DNA from: Aquilaria yunnanensis
Taxonomy: Eukaryota > Streptophyta > Magnoliopsida > Malvales > Thymelaeaceae
Direction of reading: 5' to 3'
Assembly (NCBI GenBank): GCA_039654915.1
Contig: CM077593.1
Span: 75,000,501 to 75,064,500, forward strand
Length of the DNA stretch: 64,000 nucleotides
Position numbers and translations under genes: made by a program. Each line of letters begins with the position of its first letter. Positions within the stretch are counted from its first letter, which is position 1. Shown here piece after piece: positions 56,650 through 64,000 of this stretch. The notes beneath the pieces are model-generated. The model was not told the origin of the DNA. It did not search any database and worked only from the letters and a program-made list of their open reading frames with translations.

Positions 56650-57115
56650 GAAAAAAAAAAAAGAAAATTCAAGCAATGCCTCTATTTCATGTGCACCTTC
56701 AATGGATTGAAGTTCAGCTACCATAAAAACACCACCTTCAAGGACAGAATTCATCCACCATATGCACCACAATGAATCGATGTTCGGCGTCTTTAGGAAA
56801 AAATAGAAAAAAAAAGAAAAGCAAATTCAAGCAATGCCTCTATTTCATGCGTAACTTCAATGGATTGATGTTCAGCCACCATAAAAACACCACCTTCAAG
56901 AACAAAGTTCATCCCCCATACGCACCACAATGAATCGATGTTTAGCGTCTTTAGGAAAAAATAGAGAAAAGAAAAAAGCAAATTCAAGCAATGCCTCTGT
57001 TTCATGTGCACCTTCAATGGATTGATGTTCGGCCACCATAAAAACACCACCTTCAGGAATAGGGTTCATTTGCCATACACACCACAATGAATCAATGTTC
57101 AGCATCTTTTGAATA
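56650..57115. repeat. three tandem copies of a ~157-bp unit near the MULE right end
   Basis: The landmark CAAGCAATGCCTCT recurs at 56670, 56828 and 56985. Each unit has a purine-rich lead (A/G run), ACCATAAAAACACCACCTTC and CACCACAATGAATC. Minus-strand open frames across it are just translations of the repeat and are not genes. Confidence 0.9.
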
Positions 57116-57246
57116 GGACAATGCAATTGGCTCCGCAAAATTCAGTCGGGGAGAGCGAGATTGCTAATCTAGGGTTTTTCTTTTCCCCAAATCCCCAATT
57201 CACAAATGAGAGTGGAACGACCGACACAAGCCCATTTCATCCTTCC

Positions 57247-57430
57247 TTGTGGCTGCCGAATGGAACACAGACGCCGTCCATTTAAAACAAGTCATGTGAC
57301 CTACATGGCAGGCCCACGGGGTTGATTGATCCGTTTTTTAAAGTTGGGGGACTGAGTTTGGCCGAGTTAAAGTTTAGGGGGCAATTTGTCCTGGTCAACC
57401 GAGTTGGAGGGCTTGCCCTATATTTTGGCC
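57247..57430 (-). repeat. right terminal inverted repeat of the MULE
   Basis: The complement begins GGCCAAAATATAGGGCAAGCCC. It contains GGCCCA at 57311-57316, i.e. TGGGCC on the other strand, a site II-type motif often found in promoters of plant mitochondrial-protein genes; the left repeat lacks it. Confidence 0.9.
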
Positions 57431-57439
57431 TTAAAATTC

Positions 57440-57527
57440 TCGGCTGTGCGAAAGTTCATCAATCTCATTGCTCTAGGGAAGATCTCTGAAACCGTTAATT
57501 GCAGATCAGATCTTGTCGACGTTGGCC
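57440..57527 (+). promoter_or_regulatory. QCR9 5' flank between the MULE target duplication and the ATG
   Basis: Only 88 bp separate the target duplication (57431-57439) from the QCR9 start. This must hold most or all of the untranslated leader, so the core promoter either lies here or in the MULE terminal repeat. No clear TATA box is visible in these 88 bp. Confidence 0.5.
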
Positions 57528-60164
57528 ATGGATTACACAGCTCGGAGAACCGGCGGCGGCCTATTTGAAGGCCTTTACAGGGTTATCATGCGCCGGAACT
57601 CCGTCTACGTCACCTTTGTCATTGCTGGGGCTTTTCTCGGCGAGCGTGTGAGATTTTCTTTAGTTCTCTCTGTTTCGATACCTCCTTTCTGTTCGATTGA
57701 ATTCTTGAGCCAAAAATCCTGAATCGTACAATGGTTTTTGGGCATTCTGGCTTTCGATTTGAAGTTCCGGAATTTGATTTCAATTAATAGGTATAGAAAA
57801 TGTTTGATTGGTTCCTGAAAATCTAATTCTGCAATCTACAGATGCTTTAGCCGATACTGATATGGAGAAAATGCAGTCTTAGCTCTCAATAACATCTATT
57901 GTTCCTAATCTACCACCATATCATCAAACAGCGGCTCCTAATATTCTGCTTGCGCCGCTTGATTCCTGTCCTGAATAATGAACCGAGAGAAATGGGTTTT
58001 GATTTAGGAGTAGTCCTCTCAAGTGGTATCCTTTCGGGATAGATTGAACCTTTGGTCAATACCTGAGTTTTTGGCTTGCCGCTTATTCTATCATTCTATC
58101 ATTCTATCATTCTGTCCAAGATTGCAGCAGGGGTCTCCCTAAGCTTGACCATTATCTAGAAAGGATGGGCTTTTACTTATAAAGTTAAGGTTGTGAAATA
58201 CATGACGACTCTGAAAACTGTAGGCCATTTTCCTACCCTGCATATTTGAACTTCAACAGATAACTGCGTATAAGGTTGTATGTTTTCACACAGCTCATCT
58301 TCCAGCTTTAGCAATCTGCACATCCTTTTCTTATTACCGTGGTAATGTAGAGAGCCATCCTTTGCTTGGCTTTGGCTGTGTTAACCTTCAGTGAGATCAA
58401 GTTGTTGGCTCTTTCTTTGAGCATGTCTTTTCTGATATTTCACGGGATTTAATTCAAATGAGGCCTTATTTGACATTTTAAGACAGTTGTGCACCACCAT
58501 TCGGCAAGGGTTTTCACTTACACCAAGCTGTTGGATTTTGAAAATTTGTGCACCTGAAGTGAGTTTTAAGGAACTTATTGAGCCTTTAAGTCTGAACATC
58601 AGCTTGGGGTTGTTATGAAGTAATCATGTTCAAACAGGATCCATGGGCATATGACTCTTTGAGAGGCCTGGAATTTTTAACGGTTGCAAAAAACCTGGAT
58701 GAGCATTCGTTTCATCCTAGTTCCTCTCACAAGCATTACGTTGATGTATATAATCAAGGTCTTGATTTTGTAGTCATGGCTGCATGCAGCCTTTATGGCT
58801 TAATAGACCTTATACGTAGCTGATATCAAGTTGGGAGCTTGGGTTCATAGCTGGGGCGGAATCAGTTCTTGGGCTAGCCCTTAACAATAAAGATTTGCCA
58901 ATCCTGGAGTTAAGTACGTGGCTGCATGGTAGCCCAAGTTTCAGGAATTCTGGGAACATTATCTGGAACGGCATTTTCTCTTCGTTCAATGTATTGTTTA
59001 GTATAGTCTTATGGCACCAACTTACACCTCACCTCCTCAAATCTGCTTCTAGATATTCCTCATTCTTCTCAAACACCTGTAATCTGCACCTATCTTTTTT
59101 CTATTTCCAGAACACCAAAAACAGAGATGCTGAAGTTCAGCTACATAGATGGTTTGTCGCTGTAATTAGTATGAAAACTCAAAAATAATTCTGTGGTTTG
59201 AACTCACTCTCTCGTTTGCTACTGACTAGATAGGCAGAAGTGAGAAACTATAGCTTCTGACTAGTTCAGCTGCCAAAACTTCAATAACAGTGGCATACAA
59301 ATGGCTCTTGACAACGGAGTGTTCTATTCTATGAAAAATACTGAAACTCTGTTTCACATTTTACTGTAGATTAATGGTGAAAACTGGTAGGTTGATAACT
59401 TGTGTCAACTTCGTGTTATACTAAACTATGTGGGAGTTTCTTATGGTGATCTATTTACTGTTTCCAGGCTGTTGATTATGGAGTGCATAAGCTTTGGGAA
59501 TACAACAACGTCGGGGTAATAAATAGCTATACTATATTTGTATGTTAGAAGGTTTCAAATTTCCAGTTCATAAGCACTTGACCTTGAATTTTATTGCACA
59601 TCAAGGTAGTGTTCATCTAGTAATTGTCTGGCTACCAATTGTGTTTACTGTTCCAACAAGCTCATGATTTGTTTTATGATGAAACAAGTTATTGAAAAGG
59701 CACTAAGAAAGTGCCAAACAGCTGTTTATAGTAAAAATTAAAACATCAAAATTCTTGAAAATTTTGAGATCAGTAGCTACAGTATCTACAGCAAGTAAGC
59801 CAAAGATAAAATGTACTATCATGTATGACATAGTTACAAGCAGTCCTAGATGATATATGAGTTATCTAGATATTGAACTTCATTCTTCGACTCATAATTG
59901 GAGTTATTGCAAATTTTGGGTTCGAGGTTTTTTTCTTTTATTTCTCTTGTTTGTTCGTGTCTGGGTTTCAGGGAATGGATCAATGGAATTAAAGAGAAGG
60001 CTTTTCAGATGCTTTTAATGTGTGAACTTTGAAAATCCGGTGTTATTTAACTGTCTGCTTGCTTTTCATTTTGCCCTCAACCCTAAAATTTTGATGTTCC
60101 TGGTTTTGAGCAGAAACGGTATGAAGACATTCCTGTTTTGGGGCAGAGGCAATCAGAAGAATGA
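57528..60164 (+). CDS. QCR9: cytochrome b-c1 complex subunit 9 (complex III, QCR9)
   Basis: Three exons, 57528-57647, 59468-59515 and 60114-60164, with GT-AG introns of 1820 and 598 bp, give an uninterrupted 72-residue protein. It begins MDYTARRTGGG, has the membrane segment VYVTFVIAGAFLGE (about residues 27-39), then AVDYGVHKLWEYNNVGKRYEDI and ends QRQSEE. This matches the small plant subunit of ubiquinol-cytochrome c reductase, a one-helix inner-membrane protein of the respiratory chain, in length and motif order. The first ATG of the transcript-proximal region (context GGCCATGG) is used. All three exons are intact, so the gene is probably functional. Its upstream region is replaced by a MULE from 57439 outward. 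Confidence 0.93.
58087..58117 (+). repeat. short tandem repeat (TCTATCAT)n in QCR9 intron 1
   Basis: Three full 8-bp units plus a partial fourth. Polymorphism is likely but not testable here. Confidence 0.8.
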
Positions 60165-61611
60165 GAATAGAACTTCATCCTTCCTTATCTGACCCGAATT
60201 ACCGAGTATTCGGGACAAACGTGTTTATGATGCTGAAATGCTCATTGTTGCAATAATGCTAGTGGTTTGTAAAACTAGTAACTTCTTGCTTTGGTTGGAC
60301 TCTGTTGAAATGCCTCCTGCATTGTTTGTCAGTTTCATATATATATTTGCTTGGCTGAAGTAATTGATTTAGATCCGTGAAAGACTTGATTCTTAGATTT
60401 GATACTTATTTGCTTGTAAGTTTTTTCTTTTCCTACCTGAATTGTGATTAAACTGAGACCTCGAACTCATTAGCTTTAGGGTAGGGCACTTAGTACTTTT
60501 TCAAATTATCGTTTTTGTACACCAGCTCATTGTTGGATTATATTTTTCTTGGATACACTGAATAAATTCAACTCAAATTATGAAAAGGGGAAACGGGTTT
60601 AAAATTGGGGTTAATGTCGAAGGACTTTGCCTTGCCATATACCCAGCCACGGTTCCCCAAGCTCTGCTCCTTGAACTTTCAACCATAGTGTAGAGAATTC
60701 TGAGTAGCACAAAAAAACGGGGTTAATGAAAATGCTTCTAACAGCCTTCGACCCTGTGCCCAAGCCCTCACTCGCGTGCACAATTAGCTGGTCTTTGCCA
60801 TGTAAGATTCCAACAAAGAAATAGGAACATAAAAAGAAAAAGAGAGAAAATTCTATTACAAAACGTAAAGGAAAATGAAACAGTTGAGCAAGCTCTAATT
60901 AGATGCAATTGGACATGATTAAAGGGTAAATCGGTCATGAATGGTACAGCAGCCGCGGGCAGCGTACATCTGCCGCGAGCCCACGGCTTATTGGCGGCCA
61001 GAACTCAATTGCTTGCTGCCTGAGTTGGAATTACCCCCGGTGAGTTGTGAATTTGCAAAAAACGCTTATCCACTGGTAGGGTTCAGAGACCAAAATGGAA
61101 GCAAAAATAAAGATTAGGGATCAGTAGTGCAGTTTACCGTTCATTAAAGTTACATTTATCTTATTCTTTACCGTCTCAATTTTTCCTTTTTATTTTTATG
61201 AATGTATAAAAAGTCACGAGTTGGAGAGGAAGAGAAAAGAAAAGTAGGAAACTAACTATCTACGGGGTTAAATGAGATTTTTTTCCTCCTCCTTGAAGGT
61301 TTGAACATTGGTCTTCAAATTATGGCCAATCCTGGTGTATTTGTAAGCTAGATGTCTTTTTATGACATCCAAGATGAAAAAAAGGGTTTTTTTCTCTAAA
61401 AAAAATTAAAAAAAAAGGGTTTTCGCCAATAAAGTAAAAGACCAAATGTCATCATAAAAGCATTTAAACATACTAATATTTTTCCATTCAATAGAATCAC
61501 TCTCGAAAGTGCAATTAATATTTTCAGCATTGCCCACTAGTTATTTATAGTATTGATAATACGTAGTACGTAGTAGAAATTCAAAAATTAGAACAAGGCT
61601 TGATTGGTTCA
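60165..61611. other. intergenic region between QCR9 and the defensin-like gene
   Basis: The first ~200 bp are probably QCR9 3' untranslated sequence. A local GC-rich patch at 60955-61000 has an imperfect inverted pair (GCCGCGGGCAG / CTGCCGCGAG). Homopolymer A and T runs occur around 61375-61420. No gene was recognised. Confidence 0.5.
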
Positions 61612-62221
61612 TTAAGGTGTTGCCAAATCAGCGGTGGAGTTGTTGGTCTCCGGGGAGGCGGTGGCACGTGGGCAGCCGGCGGGGTCATAGCAGGTGCACA
61701 GAGGCGGGGTGATTGGAGGGCGGCTGCATTCTCCTACTCCACGTTTCTTGGTTGCTTTCTTGCACCGGTGGTCGCAGTCGTTGCCTTTGCCGCACGCACC
61801 CAGTGCTATTATGCAGTTTGCTCCTTCAGATGGAAGCAACCCTGTGAAAATAACAGAACGGATTCTTTCAATGCATGTATAAAAAATTTTGAAAATAAAC
61901 CTTCGAAATTTATACCCACCCACATGTACGGATTACCCGCAGGCTGCAGGGCAGGTGACATTTATCGCTCACTAGCGGATATCCGCAAAGTGAAAGCTTC
62001 GCGAAAGCAAGGTATAACAACAGAACTAATTCTTTCAATGCAAGCAAGATAAAAAATGTCACGATTATACGTGAAAAAAGGTTGCTCATAGAATAGAAAT
62101 TAACGGTTGAAGTGATAATTAGCTTAATTCATGTGCTTGTGAAAGGAGTAGTAATAATGTATATACCTTGGGTGAGAAGTATTAAAGAGAATAGCAGGCA
62201 CAAACAAGTGACTTTGGCCAT
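61612..62221 (-). CDS. defensin-like secreted cysteine-rich peptide, two exons
   Basis: Exon 1 (62221-62167) encodes the signal peptide MAKVTCLCLLFSLILLTQ. A GT-AG intron (62166-61842, 325 bp) follows, and exon 2 (61841-61612) encodes the mature part. The single phase-1 intron after the signal peptide is the usual structure of plant defensin-like genes. The 94-residue product has eight cysteines spaced C-x6-C-x5-C-x3-C-x11-C-x9-C-x-C-x5-C; C-x3-C and C-x-C fit a cysteine-stabilised alpha-beta fold. After the last cysteine there is an 18-residue tail rich in Ala, Thr, Ser and Pro. No stop or frameshift. A role in defence or signalling is inferred from the family only. The opposite-strand 150-codon frame overlapping it is a shadow. 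Confidence 0.82.
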
Positions 62222-64000
62222 CTTTGATCAGTGCCTATGTGTGATGAATTTGTGATCGCTTTTTATAGTGAAATTTAGAGGGATTTATGTTGGTGGAATA
62301 TTATGTAGGTAAGTTTGTTTCATTTTTTTCGCCGGATCTTTTACCAAAATGATCAAAATTTTGAAATCAGTAAGTCAATTACATGCCACAATTTTAATCA
62401 AGCGAGCGATTCCAGCAGCAAACCTTGGGCTTTCATTTCCTTATTAATATAAAATCTCCATGTATTTGTTGCTTCAATGCTTTTTAATTATATTCACTGG
62501 AATATATCTTTAGTTTAAAGTTAGCTAGGATATTTTTAATCTTATTCTTCAAATGGTACTATAAATATATATGATCCCATGGTATATTGGCGTATCAATA
62601 GGAAACTAAGATCATTAATGTACATTGAAAACATATCGTTGAATTTTATGGCAATAGAATATAAAATAAAAGAATTTGACACTATATTTCAAATAATTAA
62701 CAAAAATTCAGATTTCGGATAATTATTAAAAATTTGGACACTGGAAAAAAATATCTAATTTATAATAAAAAATTTTGTTTCTTTTTTTTTTTTCATTGAA
62801 TCAATCTGTAATATTTTCAATCACCTGACAACTATATTTTCAAAATATATCAAATCATCTAAATGAACTCTTTATTTCATTCCATAACATTTGATCATTT
62901 TTTGGTATATACATAGACATAAAAAAAAAAACCTTCGGTGTCTTTCAAAATAAAAAAGAGGAAGAAATTGTGTGTTAAGATTTCATTTGTCCTTGTTAAT
63001 TTATTTAAAAATTCATATCAATTTTTGAGGTGTATTACATTCTATACCAATTATTATTTCACTTTTATCTCTCAATTTTGGAAATTTAATCATTCTTTCT
63101 ACATTTTCCAGCGTCAGCAAGGGGAATGATTTTTTTTTTTTTTTGCATTTGATGGGAGAGGGAAAAACTAAAATTGATGTTAGAGAGTATAAATAAAGTA
63201 AGGTAAAAAAGAATTAAGTTTTTAAGTAGGTTTTTAAAATTCAAAGATTGAGGTAAAAGTGCCAATAGGGATGAAAAGTGGGGAGTAAAAGTTTAATCGA
63301 TACCAACCTTTCAGGGACAAATAGGCCTTGCTAGAGAAAAGGTAAGGTTGTTCGGCCAACATATTTCAACTCACAAGACACTATCTCGACCTCGGCCTGG
63401 ATTCCACACATACCGCCACCTTGCTCTAAAGCAAAATATCAAAAAAGTGTCAATATAGTTTGACACCTTTCATGTTCTTGGAAATAGACATTTCACCCCC
63501 TTTTCTTCCCAAATACTCCTAAATATTTTACCTACTTATAAACATGTTCGTAAGTATTAAAAAAAATAAAAGAAAAAGTAAGATTAATTTTAAGCATGTC
63601 CTTCTGGATAAAAAAGAGTACTACCAAAGTTGTAATAGGTACTTCCATTAGCACATAGAAATCACTTTAGAGAACTTGATATATTTTTCTTTAACAATAA
63701 TCCTCAAATTTTAACAATATTCAGTGAGTTTAATATTATATTTTTTTCCTCGTAAAAGGTTGTCAAACAAGTCACAATCTAATCTCAAATATCATTTAGC
63801 AACTTTCAATGAGTTTGATGTTATATAACTAACTTAATTTATATTTTTTTACTAATATTAATAACTTATGTTTTTATTTCAATTAAATTAAAAAATGTTG
63901 GATACCATAAATAAATTTAATGCAGGAGCGCGGAGTTTCTTTTTCTAGCCATAGTAATCTTTAAGAACTATTTCACAACTAATGTTAGTTTAAGAAAAGA
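62222..64000. other. AT-rich intergenic region at the right edge
   Basis: The first few hundred bases should contain the promoter of the minus-strand defensin-like gene; a TATA-like TATAAA on the minus strand lies near 62263-62268. Beyond that only A/T-rich sequence with long homopolymers (A10 near 62922, T16 near 63129) and one weak ~28-bp direct repeat (63712 and 63805). No gene was recognised. Confidence 0.5.

Larger units (their letters stand above)
51024..57430 (+). mobile_element. Mutator-like element (MULE), 6407 bp
   Basis: Flanked by perfect 9-bp direct repeats TTAAAATTC (51015-51023 and 57431-57439), the target duplication length of Mutator-like elements. Long terminal inverted repeats of about 184 bp. 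Contents: a broken mudrA-type transposase gene (51844-55077, plus), a convergent GRF zinc-finger gene (55414-56009, minus), and a 157-bp tandem triplication (56650-57115). The convergent two-gene layout recalls maize MuDR (mudrA/mudrB), but the second gene is of another family. The element ends 97 bp before the QCR9 start codon. Confidence 0.92.

Noticed and set aside
56793..57138. Minus-strand frames of 80-85 codons with repeated peptides (GGVFMVAEHQS)
   Set aside because: These are translations of the 157-bp tandem repeat; the peptide repetition reflects the DNA repeat, not a protein family.
60955..61000. GC-rich inverted pair as a terminator or small RNA gene
   Set aside because: The pairing is imperfect and short, with no promoter or conservation evidence.
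61600..62052. 150-codon plus-strand open frame over the defensin-like gene
   Set aside because: It is antisense to the two-exon defensin-like gene, spans that gene's intron, and has no recognisable domain; the minus-strand frame has a signal peptide and ordered cysteines.

Overview
The window is plant nuclear DNA, probably from a eudicot. Evidence: a spliced 72-aa QCR9 gene (subunit of mitochondrial complex III), a two-exon defensin-like peptide gene, and about 57 kb of nested plant transposons (Ty3/gypsy Tat-type, a long-LTR Ty3/gypsy family, a second Ty3/gypsy with an initiator-Met tRNA primer site, Copia and LINE fragments, and a Mutator-like element). I cannot name the species. No tRNA, rRNA or CRISPR array was seen.

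Layout. 1-9540: right-hand part of a decayed Tat-type element (A, minus strand), entered from outside the window. 9541-22589: two copies of a composite, each a Copia 3' end carrying a ~2.6-kb LTR of a long-LTR Ty3/gypsy family. The first copy is interrupted by a 2488-bp solo LTR and is followed by a non-coding internal remnant (15146-19375). 22595-23923: Copia tail and a LINE fragment. 23924-44706: a Ty3/gypsy element (C, plus strand) whose 5' LTR is split by an almost complete, young Tat-type element (B, 23965-35139, minus strand, target duplication GCATG), and whose integrase region is split by a third long-LTR-family solo LTR (40708-43409). 44712-49300: a decayed L1-type LINE. 51024-57430: a 6.4-kb Mutator-like element with a perfect 9-bp target duplication. 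It holds a broken four-exon transposase gene and, convergent to it, a broken GRF zinc-finger/coiled-coil/membrane gene. 57440-62221: the host gene island, QCR9 (+) and the defensin-like gene (-). The rest is AT-rich intergenic DNA.

Most interesting: (1) both Tat-type elements carry an antisense gene between pol and the 3' LTR, with its own TATA box and three introns conserved in position and phase. Antisense introns would survive retrotransposition because the genomic RNA is the other strand. (2) In both, the gag-pol frame opens inside the LTR and reads through the primer-binding site. (3) The Mutator-like element has a second, convergent, non-transposase gene and ends 97 bp upstream of the QCR9 start codon, so its terminal repeat now lies in that gene's promoter region.

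Working parts: in element B the LTR promoter (G-box and TATA) would drive gag-pol leftward while the internal TATA would drive the antisense gene rightward; the two converge around 28.2-28.7 kb over a 55-bp tandem repeat. No transposon protein here is fully open: B's polyprotein has two in-frame stops and its antisense gene one, while A, C, the LINEs and the Mutator-like element are multiply broken. The two host genes appear intact.
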